Of a stretch of DNA of 64,000 nt, positions 1 to 10,988 are shown in pieces. A program made the translations under genes and the position numbers. The DNA comes from Meconema thalassinum (lineage: Eukaryota; Arthropoda; Insecta; Orthoptera; Tettigoniidae): contig OX336395.1 in the NCBI GenBank assembly GCA_946902985.2, forward strand, positions 287,985,065-288,049,064, in the 5' to 3' direction. How positions within the stretch are numbered: position 1 is the stretch's first letter; each line of letters starts with the position of its first letter. The notes beneath the pieces are model-generated. The model searched no databases. It was not told the DNA's origin and saw nothing but the letters and a program-made list of their open reading frames with translations.

Positions 1-2701
1 TCTCCATGGACTTGCCATAGATGCAGTTGTTCATTAATTTAAAAAAATTAATTTCAAACTGCTGTGTTGCCATTTGTCGGTGCTCTGTGTTGAGTCGCAT
101 GTATGGCTCAAGCCATGCTTTTTGAGCAAAAGAAATACCCCTGTGGATTTTCTTCAACACCAAGCCTTGGGCGAGGCATTGCACCAACATTTGGATATGT
201 AGCACATACCGATTTTTGTTGTAAAGTGTGCCCATGAGTTTTTCAATCTTCACTTTACTGTCAGGGGGAACCATTTGCTCAAGGCAGAATGGGAAATCGG
301 CATGTTCATCATACAAGAATGAGGGATATTCAATATCCACTTCTAGCACATATCCACAGCCTGTTTCTTGGCTAGCCTTCATTACATCAAATTCTGACAC
401 TTGTTTCTCTGTCAGCCAAGCAAACTTTCCATAGGGCAAAGGCTGACTCATGGCGTAACCGTACAAATTATTCACGTCATAGTACATTAAGTACGATTCT
501 GGTTTGTCTAGTGAATAATCAGGCATGTAGACATTGTTCGCTTCGGCATGGCGTTGGTTAAGTGACACAAAGCCGCCACGAATGCCCTTTTCAAAAAATA
601 GAACCATGTCTACGTCAGTGAGTAAATCCAATTCCACTTGAGTGTATTTCAAAGCGGCATCAAACGAGAGTCCAGGACTCGTATAATAGTGAGCCGGGTC
701 AAGACCGTAAATGTGTTGACACAACTCACGGAATTTTTCAAACACATCAGTGAGCAGCAATACATCCAGTTTTAGGTAATGCAAAGCATATTCACTTAGC
801 GTGTTCATGCCAAACACTCGCCAAACTTGACATGCATGTGCATAGTCTTCATCGGAAACGGTACTGCGTGTTAGTTTCGAGTAAAATTTCTCTTGTGGAG
901 GGAGTTTTCTTTGCTTTAACACGTCCCAGCTGTTGCAGAAATCATACGGGAATATACCTTTCCGAATGCACAACTGAAATTGCTCAGGATCATTAAAATG
1001 CATTCTAGTATTTTTTAATTCCTCCTCATTCAAGCCATTCACAAGGCTGTCTAGCGAGGATGCCATAAACTTAAAGGAATCCAAAAATCGAATGCTAAAG
1101 TCGCCCAACCACCATGTCAGGGCTGTAAAACGCTCATGGTTTTGGGGAATAATGGTAAACGAGCCCTTATTGACATGGCCCAATTCACGAATCAAAAACT
1201 GAATGTCATAATTCGCCAGATTGTGGAAAAAGACACTGATGAAACGAGGAGCTGGAAAGCTCAAGTTGCATTTGCTGTGCGCAGCTCCACGAAACTCCCC
1301 TGTAAAATGCGAGTGGTCTCTGACTTTTTCCTCTCCACTTAAAATAGGCTTTTCGCAGATATGGCATGTCATGGCATGCTCATACTGCTGCTGTTGTTCT
1401 GGAGATAGGCTCATGGGTACTGGGTGGTCCAGTAATTCCTGTACATGGTCGGCCAACTTGACAAGTTCATCCAAGAACCATTTGGCACAATCTGGCCCCT
1501 CGCGGTATTTGTAAACGGATTGCGTGGGGTCGTAGGCACACACCACATTAAATCCTATGGCAAAGGGTTCATGTTTTTGAATGGGTGTGGTTGAGCTAAC
1601 GGTGGGATCTGGTTCACATCCCGCCATGGGTGTGGTGAGTGCTTCGAAATCTGCATATACCACATAGGGAACAGTGTCACGCTTATGAATGTCTTTAAAG
1701 TTTAACACAGCCTTGTCCCCTTGTGGCAATATCAGTCTCACCGCTTCCTGAGTAACACAATCTACCCTATGACGTTCTAAGAGCATGGAGGTTGTAAAAT
1801 ATTGCAAGCAACGGTCACAAATATGTTTTGCACACTTGTCCTTTGACATTTGACTGCTTAGCAATCTACTTAGGCTCTTAATAAGGCAATAGTGATTCAC
1901 CTCTCCCTCAGACAGATATAAAAGATGAATGTGGTGTCGTTTCGGTTCTTTTGTGGCATAAAGAGGACCCACAATCTCATCACCATCAAGGCCATACACC
2001 ATGAACGAAAAGTCCTGGTTGTCTTGTTCAAACCTATGGATCTCGGTTAAGTCCATAGGGAACGACACTCGAGTTAAATTTAACGTTTGTTTCAATTCAT
2101 CAAACTTGGCCTTGTACTTTCCTGGTCGAGAACCATTACGGTCTTGTGCTGGCTGCAAATACGCGGCCATGGACCACAGAAAGCAATCATTGTCATAATT
2201 CTTAATATTCACCACAGCCTTTTTCAATGCTATTGCTGGTGGTGTTTTAATAAAGCTAGACCCAGCATTCAACGGGTTGAAATGACAAATGTTGATTTGT
2301 AAATGGTGAATTTTGTCTAAGGCAAGGCCACTCGGTCCTTGTTGCAGTTTATCAAATTTTGATAGCAAGGCATTCACCACGTGGGTTTCATACCACTGTT
2401 CCAAATTATGGGCTATGAATAGCTCTTGCATTTTACTGCAAATATAAAATGTCTCTTTATGCTCTACGTCCTTCTTTTTATATATGAAATCGCACACTAG
2501 TTCTGTATTCACCTTTAAAGCCGTATGCAACCTTTGCGCTGTGCAAATTTCAATTTTAAAAATTTCAAAACAAGATTGTAAAAATTCTTTGGGAATCAAA
2601 CTTTTTCTAACATTGACTACGCGGCCAGAGCACACACGTGATTTGAAACAACTGTTTAGAGGTTCCCAAGTTAGGCTATCGGTAGCAGTAGCAAATGACA
2701 T
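1..2701 (-). CDS. Protein-primed family B DNA polymerase (pPolB), C-terminus beyond window
   Basis: This is a replicative polymerase of the protein-primed B family used by Polintons and adintoviruses. The only in-frame ATG after the upstream stop (2765-2767) is at 2701. From there 900 codons run to the window edge without a stop or frameshift. Visible motifs in order: a C2HC zinc-binding site (C295, C298, H311, C315); Exo I YADFE (D351, E353); a second Cys/His cluster starting C446/C449; Exo II HNLANYD (N494, D499); Exo III Y642-x3-D646; a conserved DPAHYYTSPG stretch near 675; polymerase motif A YYDVNNLYG (D742); and motif B ending NNCIYG (Y895). Motif C and the thumb should lie left of position 1; family members usually exceed 1000 residues. 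All exonuclease and motif A/B residues expected in this part are present, so the gene looks recently functional. Confidence 0.93.
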   Translation of the reverse strand, partial: MSFATATDSLTWEPLNSCFKSRVCSGRVVNVRKSLIPKEFLQSCFEIFKIEICTAQRLHTALKVNTELVCDFIYKKKDVEHKETFYICSKMQELFIAHNLEQWYETHVVNALLSKFDKLQQGPSGLALDKIHHLQINICHFNPLNAGSSFIKTPPAIALKKAVVNIKNYDNDCFLWSMAAYLQPAQDRNGSRPGKYKAKFDELKQTLNLTRVSFPMDLTEIHRFEQDNQDFSFMVYGLDGDEIVGPLYATKEPKRHHIHLLYLSEGEVNHYCLIKSLSRLLSSQMSKDKCAKHICDRCLQYFTTSMLLERHRVDCVTQEAVRLILPQGDKAVLNFKDIHKRDTVPYVVYADFEALTTPMAGCEPDPTVSSTTPIQKHEPFAIGFNVVCAYDPTQSVYKYREGPDCAKWFLDELVKLADHVQELLDHPVPMSLSPEQQQQYEHAMTCHICEKPILSGEEKVRDHSHFTGEFRGAAHSKCNLSFPAPRFISVFFHNLANYDIQFLIRELGHVNKGSFTIIPQNHERFTALTWWLGDFSIRFLDSFKFMASSLDSLVNGLNEEELKNTRMHFNDPEQFQLCIRKGIFPYDFCNSWDVLKQRKLPPQEKFYSKLTRSTVSDEDYAHACQVWRVFGMNTLSEYALHYLKLDVLLLTDVFEKFRELCQHIYGLDPAHYYTSPGLSFDAALKYTQVELDLLTDVDMVLFFEKGIRGGFVSLNQRHAEANNVYMPDYSLDKPESYLMYYDVNNLYGYAMSQPLPYGKFAWLTEKQVSEFDVMKASQETGCGYVLEVDIEYPSFLYDEHADFPFCLEQMVPPDSKVKIEKLMGTLYNKNRYVLHIQMLVQCLAQGLVLKKIHRGISFAQKAWLEPYMRLNTEHRQMATQQFEINFFKLMNNCIYGKSME

Positions 2702-3343
2702 TATTTTAGAAAGAACACTCTCACCTGAGTTTTCAGCTGTAGACTGCTTGACAATGGTTCCACTCTAAAGCCACTTGGTTTTCAACTGTATTTGCTGTAG
2801 CAGTGAACCCTTTTTTTTTCTCCAAATATCTAAAAAGAAATAAAATAAACCACCATAAGTATATCCATTCCATATAGTTTATGTATTTCATAAACAAAAC
2901 AAAATCAAACAGGTTATATTATATAATAAAACAAATCTCACCTTGACGTATAATGCTTTGCTATATTCCCGTCTCGTGGGCTAGTGTGGAAATGGTTTTC
3001 TTTTCTGTCTTTCTCTCTTTCTTTAATATATATTTCCCACAGACACACGACAGGTAGGCTATACACGTTATCTGCAAACAAATAAATAAATAAAAATCAT
3101 TAATTACCTAATCAATAAATAATTGCATGTATTTATATAAAAATCAATAAATATATAAATAAATATATACCTACCCCACAACAAGGTTAAGTATTTTCTA
3201 CCAACACCAAAACTGATAAACAAGACCAGGGGTTTCTTGCAACGCAGTGTGTTCAAAGGTAGTCACTTAAGTGAGCGTGGAAATGATAACGACATGTCTT
3301 TATATATGCTATGTTGCATGTATAATCATTTTTCCCACGCTTT
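2702..3343. other. AT-rich 5' flank of the polymerase gene
   Basis: No gene is visible. The stretch is AT-rich, with homopolymer runs and taaataaataaat-like repeats around 3080-3175. It should contain the polymerase promoter and leader, read on the minus strand. I could not pick a convincing TATA box or start site, and no extended reading frame joins the polymerase from upstream. Confidence 0.5.
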
Positions 3344-3353
3344 GAAGATTCTC

Positions 3354-3569
3354 TTATCGTGCACGTGGACAGATAACACCCAAGCGAACACCTGTGCCGG
3401 ATCAAATTTCACCTGAACTTGCATTTTGTCACGTACGAAGCAAGACAGGATGTAACTTGTTAACAGTTATCGCGCACGTGGACAGCTAACACCCAAGCGA
3501 ACACCTGTGAAAGATCAAATTTCACATGAACTTGCATTTTGTCACGTACGAAGCAAAACAGGATGTCAC
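3354..3569. repeat. 113-bp tandem duplication between polymerase gene and terminal repeat
   Basis: Two copies (3354-3456 and 3467-3569) share about 103 bases with a few substitutions and are offset by 113 bp. Each contains GCACGTGGACAG, AACACCCAAGCGAACACC and TTTGTCACGTACGAAGCAA. The copies sit just inside the terminal region and upstream of the polymerase gene. They may be regulatory repeats, but nothing in the sequence proves a function. Confidence 0.8.
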
Positions 3570-3579
3570 TGGTTTAGCG

Positions 3580-4944
3580 TGCCTGTGGTTTCACACATGT
3601 GTGCACGCCTTTCACACTCCCCTGCCACCACGATGGTAAGATTATTTCACCTTCAAGCGTCACCTGTTGTCAAGTCAGATCAACGCCTTCCAATAATCTC
3701 AAATGACCTTCACCTCCTGCTCGTCGGCAAGTTTATTTTCTCTACTCGCTTCGACCAACATAGAACCTAGTTCTCATCACCGTTTACACGTTAAAGGTAA
3801 AATATCAGAAAACGCACCCTCGCTCTGTCATACACCGACCCGCCGAAATAGCGATTGATCTATTGAGCACAGCCACCGTGGTCAGCGACAGGTTCGTTGA
3901 AACACACACACACCCAGCCGTATCGTCTCTCTCAACCACCACGCTTCATGGACATTATAAACAGGTAAAGAAAAAGAAAACGTTTTTTCAACATGTATGG
4001 CGTTAGGCCCTTTGTGAATTATTTTTGGAAAAAATATCTACCACACTCGAAAGGGGGCGTTACCCCGAGTCCTAGGACACCTCCTACACGTCTCTAGCGT
4101 TATTGGTTCGTGAGATATCGGCAAAAATCACAAAAAACACGTGTTTACCCCAAAATCGCGTTTCCAATTTTTTTTTTAAAATATAACGAGTGGTCCATAG
4201 CAAAGAGGACGTCACTCCGAGTCCTTGGACCCCTCGTTCATGTCTCTAGCATACTTGGTTCGCGAGATATAGCAAAAAGTCTAAAATCACGTTTTTACCC
4301 CAAAAAGACCGTGTTTCCAGATTTTCACCTTTTCGACACCTACATTCCCGTAAAGAGCACAACGAGACGAAAAAAACGAATCCAAGCACGCCCTCCTAGC
4401 ATGGCTCCTTCCATTCCAAGGTCGCAGGGGCTCACAACTTCCTAAGTGAGACAGCTCCCCCACTACCACACTACTGCAGGTTTTCATCCTAGAGACTTGA
4501 AATTTATTTTGGGGGTAGAGGGGGTAGGGACCATTGATTTACGTTAAACAATTTTTTTTGTAGAGTTCCTAGTTTCCAAAATATAGGATTTTCAAAATTC
4601 GAGTGTTTTCAAAAAAATATAAAAAATAAAAAAGTTTCATTATAGAAAATAAAGGGCATAAAGACCATTCGTTTGAGCTATGGCACAACGTTCTATCATG
4701 TTTAGTTTTCAAACTATCACCTAGTTTCAAAAACAAAAATTTTCATTTTTTTTTTCAAAAGTATAACGAGTGGTCCATAGCAAAGGGGCGTCACCTCAAG
4801 TCCTATGAACACCTCATTCGTGAAACTCCGACCATGGGTTCGAGAGAAAAGTCTATTTAAATGTTTCAACTTCGCGCGGCGGCCATGTTGGTTTATTGGG
4901 CACAGGAGTGTCAAGTGAAGCAGAACCCGTACTACTCCACTACT
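3580..4944. repeat. Right terminal region (terminal inverted repeat) of Polinton A
   Basis: The whole stretch aligns collinearly with 31785-33204 and, inverted, with 19281-20700. Shared blocks include the TGTTGTCAAGTCA block (3662), TTTACACGTTAAAG (3782), GTTAGGCCCTTT (4003) and the final CGCGGCGGCCATG (4875). It holds three copies of a subterminal module (about 4045, 4185 and 4760) built from 'gagtggtccatagcaaag', 'gcgtcac.ccgagtcct' and 'ttcg.gagatat'. The last bases, TACTACTCCACTACT, resemble the end of the palindromic element. The left copy that would prove it is an inverted repeat of this same element is outside the window. Confidence 0.75.
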
Positions 4945-7424
4945 CACGCGCTATCGCTCATTAATTGAATCTACTCGTGCGCTACCAATTATAAAATGGA
5001 TTTACTAAATCAGACATATTTTCGGGAGGGGAAACAACATTTCTCCAAATTTCATGGCAATCGCATGAATGGTATATGAACGCATACGGATTTTTTTTAA
5101 ACGATACGCGTGCAATTACTCATTTGTAGAATGTACTCGTGAGCTACCTATTGTAAAAAGGATTTACTAAGTCAGAAACCTTTTTCTGGAGTGTGCACAA
5201 CAAATCAACCTAAGTTTCATAGCAATCGGATGAATGGTATATGAACTTATACGGGACTTTGTTTAAGCGATTCGCGTACCGTCGCTCATTTTTTGAATCT
5301 ACTTGTGCGATACCTATTGTGAAGAGTATATACTAAGCTAGAAACATTCCCTGATGTGTACACAACATCTCACACAAGTTTCATCGCTATCGGACCAATG
5401 GTATATGAACGCATAAGGAACATTGTTGAAACGATTCACGCGCTGTCGCTCATCAATTGAAACTAATCGTGGGCTACCAATTGTAAAATGGATTTACTAA
5501 ATCAGAAATCTTTGCGGGAGTGGAAACAACATTGCTGCAAATTTCATTGCAATCGTATGAATGGTATATGAACGCATACGGATTTTTTTAAACGATATGC
5601 GTGCTGTTACACATTGGTTGAATCTACTCGTGAGCTACCTATTGTAAAAAGGATTTACCTAGTCAGAAACCTTTCGTGGATGTGCACAACAAAACAACCA
5701 AAGTTTCATAGCTATCAGATGAATGGTATATGTACGCATATGGGATTTTGTTTAAGCGATTCGCGTACCATCGCCCATTTGTTGCATCTACTTGGGCGAT
5801 ACCTATTGTAAAGTGGATATACTAAGCCAGAAACATTCCCTGAAGTGTACACAATATCTCACCCAAGTTTCATCGCTATCAGACAAATGGTATATGAACG
5901 CATACGGGACTTTGTTGAAACGATTAACGCGCTGTCAGTCTTTAATTGAATCTAATCGTGGGCTACCAATTGTAAAATGGCTTTACTAGATCAGAAATCT
6001 TTGCGGGAGTGGAAGTAACATTTCCCCATATTTCATTGCAATCGCATGAATGGTTATGAACGCATACGGATTTCTTTTAAACGATACGCGTGCCTTTTCT
6101 CATTTGGTGATTCTACTCGTGAGCTACCTATTGTAAAAAGGATTTACTAAGTCAGACACCTTTCATGGAGTGTGCACAACAATTCATCCTAAGTTTCATA
6201 GCAATCGGACGAATGGTACATGAACGCATACGGGACTTTGTTTAAACGATTCGCGTACCGTCGCTCATTTGTTGAATGTACTTGTGCGATACCTTTTGTA
6301 AAGTGGATCTACTATGCCAGAACCATTCCCTGAAGTGTACACAACATCTCACCCAAGTTTCATCGCTATCAGACAATTGGTATACGAACGCATATGGGAC
6401 TTTGTTGAAACGATTCACGCGCTGTCGCTCTTTAATTGAATCTAATCGTGGGCTACCAATTGTAAAATGGATTTACTAAATCAGAAATATTTGCGGGAGT
6501 GGAAACAACATTTCCTCAAATTTCATTGCAATCACATGAACGGTATATGAACGCATACGGATTTTCTTTTTGAACGATACGCGTGCTGTTACTCATGTTT
6601 GAATCTACTCGTGAGCTATCTATTGTAAAAAGGATTTACTAAGTCAGAAACCTTTCCTGCAGTGTGCACATCAATTCACCCTAAGTTTCATAGCAATCGG
6701 TTGAATGATATATGAACGCATACGGGACTTTGTTTAAGCGATTCACGTACCGTCGCTCATTTTTTGAATCTACTTGTGTGATACCTATTGTAAAGTCAGT
6801 AACATTCCCTGAAGTGTACACAACATCTCACCCAAGTTTCATCGCTATCGGACAAATGGTATATGAACGCATACGGGACTTTGTTGAAACGATTCACGCG
6901 CTATCGCTCATTAATTGAATCTACTCGTGCGCTACCAATTGTAAAATGGATTTACTAAATCAGAAATATTTGCGGGAGGGGAAACAAAATTTCTACAAAT
7001 TCCATTGCAATCTCATGAATGGTATATGAACGCATACGGATTTTTTTAACGATACGCGTGCTGTTTCTCATATGTTGAATCTACTCGTGAGATACCTATT
7101 GTAAAAAGGATTTACTAAGTCAGAATCCTTTCCTGGAGTGTGCACAACAAATCAACCTAACTTTCATAGCAATCGGATGAGTGGTATATGAACGCATACG
7201 GGACTTTGTTAAAGCGATTAACGTACCGTCGCTCATTTTTTGAATCTACTTAGGCGATACCTATTGTAAGGTGGATATACTAAGCCAGAAACATTCCCTG
7301 AATTGTACACAACATCTTATACAAGTCTCATCGCTATCGAACGAATGGTATATGTACGCATAGGGGACTTGGTTGAAACGATTCACGCGCTGTCGCTCAT
7401 TAAATGAATCTACTCTTGTGGTAC
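4945..7424 (+). repeat. Satellite array, block 1 (163-bp monomers, 490-bp trimers)
   Basis: Three monomer types alternate. A contains caattgtaaaatggatttac and aaatcag. B contains ctattgtaaaaagg and aagtcagaaacc. C contains ctattgtaaagtggatatac or a variant, then a gccagaaacattccc-like stretch. Equivalent points fall at 4998, 5490, 5979 and 6469, giving trimer steps of 492, 489 and 490. Each trimer produces the same 65-68-codon open frame, which I read as a by-product. The block begins at the Polinton A boundary and ends with gtac, the target of the 7425 insertion. Confidence 0.92.
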
Positions 7425-8049
7425 TGCCCCCGTAATTGAATTATGTAGAGACCACGGTGGCTATATTTGAAATTATAATTATAGTTATGGCTGTCATAGT
7501 TATAACGTGGGTAGTCATGACGTAAGCACGGATGACGTAAATGTTATGCCAGCAGGCTACTTGAGCTGAGATTCTCAGTGACGTCAGCATTTAGTCGAGA
7601 ATGTTCCAAGATGTACGACGCAGTCGCAGGAAACGAGGAATTCTGCTGAGGAAGAAACTATGCTATTGGAGGAGAGGCATGAACCAATGAACGATAGTTT
7701 AAAGGAAGACGGAGATTGCTGAAACTATGGTATTTTTATTACTTTTGGAATGCAGAATTGTGGAAATCCATTTGCAGTAAAAGCATTGATTTGGAATTTT
7801 GGTGAAATTTATTTTCTGTTTTTGAATTTTGAAAATCCGTCATGTATTAACGAAGTTGGAACTTCTAGCGATGACGCAGTACCACGCTTTGGAAGGGATG
7901 GAAACGCCCCTCGTGAAGTTAATAAAAGGGCTTGCGCAGAAGAGAGGAGCCTCTTTCGTTCTCTGATCATTCTCAGATCATCGAAGTCTATTGTGAAAGT
8001 TCTTTTCTTATACATTCATTATAGTGAGACGTCGAAGTGAACAGCAGTG

Positions 8050-8465
8050 AAAAGAATCGTCTTTATAACGCGTGGCGAGGCCACTATATTAACGAGATCC
8101 AAGTCAAACTAGGTGAAGTTGAAACGGACCTTAGAAAGCTTCTACAAGTTTAGCTTCGAACAGTTAACGGTCTCCGATAAGCTAATTGTATTGTGCAGTG
8201 CTACATGCAGTTATAGAGAAAAGCTGAACAATTTCGACCGATTAGTTTAAAAGATATTAGTAGTTTTATACGACTGACAAAAGTGATTATCTCGCCAGTA
8301 GAGGAGCACTTTTGTATAGCCAGAATCAACGCAACGGCTGACGCTGCGAGTGGAATAGAAAGACTTCAGATTGCTTGGTTACACAACGATACCAGTATAA
8401 TGGAGCAATTGAATACGGCAGTTTGTTCTTCTGACACTACAACCGAAGGGCAGATGGAAGGCTAA
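8050..8465 (+). pseudogene. Possible decayed retroelement Gag-like coding remnant
   Basis: One plus-strand frame from about 8050 to 8464, interrupted by a few stops, reads as helical, charged peptide. It includes RGHYINEIQVKLGEVETDL near 8080 and VEEHFCIARINATADA near 8300. It lies just downstream of a TATA-like box at 7921, where the start of a retroelement coding region would be expected. The composition loosely recalls coiled-coil N-termini of BEL/Pao-type Gag proteins. This is a weak resemblance with no diagnostic motif such as a zinc knuckle, so it may be unrelated sequence. Confidence 0.2.
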
Positions 8466-8959
8466 AAGGGCTTATTGCAATTGGGACATACTTCAACGGA
8501 GTAAGATAGCGACATGGAACTTCGCTAATTGCTATTCCACACAAGCGAACATGCGGTGAATACCATCTACACCCATGTTTCGTAATTAAAGGCTGAATAC
8601 CATCGAACAGCCATAGAAACAATTTCATACTCTGAATATGAATAATTTCTTCGGAAATTTCTACAAAACTTCATGACGATTGTCTACTGGAACTTCAGGG
8701 AATTTTTCAAGAGAGGTCAGGGAAGTCCCGACTCACAAAGAAGATTATTGCCGGAAGGATGTCTATTCGTCTTCGAGGAGCAGAGCGATTCACGGAGAAG
8801 GAAGCAGTTCGATTCTCCGAGGGTGCTATTTCCTATTTCGAGGATGGAGCTCAGCTTTAACGTGGTGAAATGGATCCATCAGCAGTCTTCTTTGGGGAAT
8901 TTTCCTCTGGAACGTCAATCGGCAGATAAGGTAGTCGTGAACGTTTATTGTATTTGAGT

Positions 8960-10600
8960 TTACTAATAATGTTTGAGCAACCATTTTTCCCATATTTTTA
9001 TCCTCATGTTTTTTGCCCTATTTTCTTGTTGAGATTCTTATTCTCAGTACACCTTGATGAGTTATGCCTTTTTCGACGATTTATTAAGACATTGTTATGT
9101 CATGGGCATAGTTAATGATTTTGAATCAGTTGAGACTGATATTTAGATTTTTCAGTAATTAATATTTTTGTAGTCACGATTTGACTGTAAGTTAATGATT
9201 TTTAATGGCAGATTTAAATTCAGACAGCGTGTCAGTTTATTAAAGTAATTCTACCCCAGTTTAATTACTTTGACCAATTTTCTGTCATCATCAAGGAGGA
9301 AGAACATTTAAATGATTTTAGAGCGTTAAAATCTCTTACGTTGTCGACGATCTTGGAAATACTAGTCGTTATTTGAATTGATTGCAACACAGACATTTAT
9401 CGTCAGTTATGAATGAACATTGCATCATAGACACTTTTGTGAAAGAGTAACTTTAATAATGAATTATTGATTGCATTAAAGTCAAGAACTTTTGTTAGGA
9501 GTTTTTCTCAATTAGAGAATTATATAACGATGTTTGCATTCCCCAGTCTAATTGGATTCTATTCGACTACTTTGCATTTTAGTCGCACTTTATTTGAAGA
9601 TAGTATTTTCATACTGCAATTTCTTTTAAGATGTTAATCTTAAAATTTTGATAGACCAGACAGGCGTATATAAGCGTATTCACTATTAAATTTGTTTGTG
9701 ATTGGCAAGTTTTGACTTCATTTCGGTTCATGAATGAAATCCACGAATGTTAAATAGAAAAACAGTTTTGAAACAATTAATGATTATTAGAATTTTTAAG
9801 TGGAACTATGAATGTATAATCGCTAGTGCAGCGCGTGTTGAAAGTCGCTGAGGTATAATGCCCTTGAATATGAAGGAGGTTCCCACAGGAATAAATGTTA
9901 AAGAATTATTTGTGGAAGTTTTGTAAGTTATGTGGAAGTTTTTAATGCCATATAGATTAATATATGATGATTTTGGGCATATTTTTAATGCAGATTGTGC
10001 ATTAACTTGTTAGCGAAGGATTTTCCGCTGGAGTAAGATTGTCATAGTTCGTTGAAAATTAATCAAGTGAGTTACTGTTATAATTAACACGAGTTTTGAA
10101 AGAATTTGAGATAAGATTTTGAATGAAGGTTGCCGTCACAAATCATTATTAAAAACTTTATTAAACTAGATTGTGACATTAACATGTATAACTAACCTTC
10201 ATTGGTCGATTATATTAAACACGATTATGAAAATTACCAACCGAATGAACATGTGGCTAATGTATTTATTAAATTAATAATTTAAACAATTTAAATGTTA
10301 ATATTGTAAATAATTGATGTAAATATTTTTGAAAATAATGTGGAACGAGAGTGATGTTAAAGGCGTGCTTATAATATTTTTATTGTCTTTGACAAATATT
10401 ATAAACAATTTCTAATTGTTATAAATAATTTATGTGATTTTGTTATAAACATTTAAGAGCTAATTAAACATTTGGATTGAAGTTAACAAGTTTAAGAAAT
10501 TAACATAATGATCCAATAGGATGTGAGCAAAGTACTTGAAAGATTTGCGTAAATATAATGTGAGTTGTCTTATAGACATTTAAAAGTTTGAGAGAACAAG
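8960..10600. other. AT-rich interior of the 7425 insertion, nothing recognised
   Basis: About 1.6 kb with very high A+T, many short stop-rich frames and no repeat or RNA gene that I can recognise. It has none of the satellite periodicity that surrounds the insertion. Confidence 0.6.
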
Positions 10601-10732
10601 CTGTATTCTTACGTAACTTATCACGTGAGAAGGGAGTGCATTTGACCAGTATGCAACAGGCTGGAAGGTAGCCCGCAGCTGTGCCAACATCTGGTTCTCA
10701 GAGAGTGAGGTCGTACACACTCTGGCCTTGCG

Positions 10733-10988
10733 ACTATAAATACCATTCTCATGTTTATTAAAAGGAAACCAAATGCTCTATATATGTCACACCCCGACAT
10801 CCTTTTCCAATCCAATAGTGTTATGAATATTACGTTACTTGGAGCTCTTGGGAGCTAAAATGTTTAATATCATGTTGTATAATAATTTTGCAAGTCATAT
10901 AGGAGGACGTAGTCAGATTGACTTGGGCTATTGATAGCCACGTATATTTTGTTGTGTCATTAAAATCATACCCTTTATTAGAAATAAA
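10733..10988 (+). promoter_or_regulatory. TATA-like box and polyadenylation signal near right end of insertion
   Basis: ACTATAAATACC (10733-10744) is followed about 240 bases later by AATAAA (10983-10988). A promoter followed by a polyadenylation signal before the CA terminus is the arrangement expected in the U3-R-U5 part of an LTR. This supports, but does not prove, a retroelement origin for the insert. Confidence 0.35.

Larger units (their letters stand above)
1..4944 (-). mobile_element. Polinton/Maverick element 'Polinton A', right-hand part
   Basis: The segment joins a protein-primed family B DNA polymerase gene (minus strand, reading away from the terminus) to a 1.4-kb terminal region. 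That region ends at 4944 in ...CCACTACT, directly against satellite DNA. The neighbouring satellite reads on normally from cacgcg (4945-4950), and related satellite copies at 11764 and 14694 carry the same stretch without the element, so 4944 is an insertion boundary. Cacgcg is the expected 6-bp target duplication, but its partner lies left of the window. A polymerase gene near one terminus, long terminal repeats and 6-bp duplications are established Polinton traits. Integrase, ATPase, protease and capsid genes, if present, lie to the left. The terminal region matches the ends of the palindromic element at 19281-33204. Confidence 0.8.

Noticed and set aside
2715..2735. Splice-donor-like CAG/GTGAGAG just upstream of the polymerase ATG on the minus strand
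   Set aside because: Polinton genes are normally intronless, the frame is open across it and no matching upstream exon was seen.
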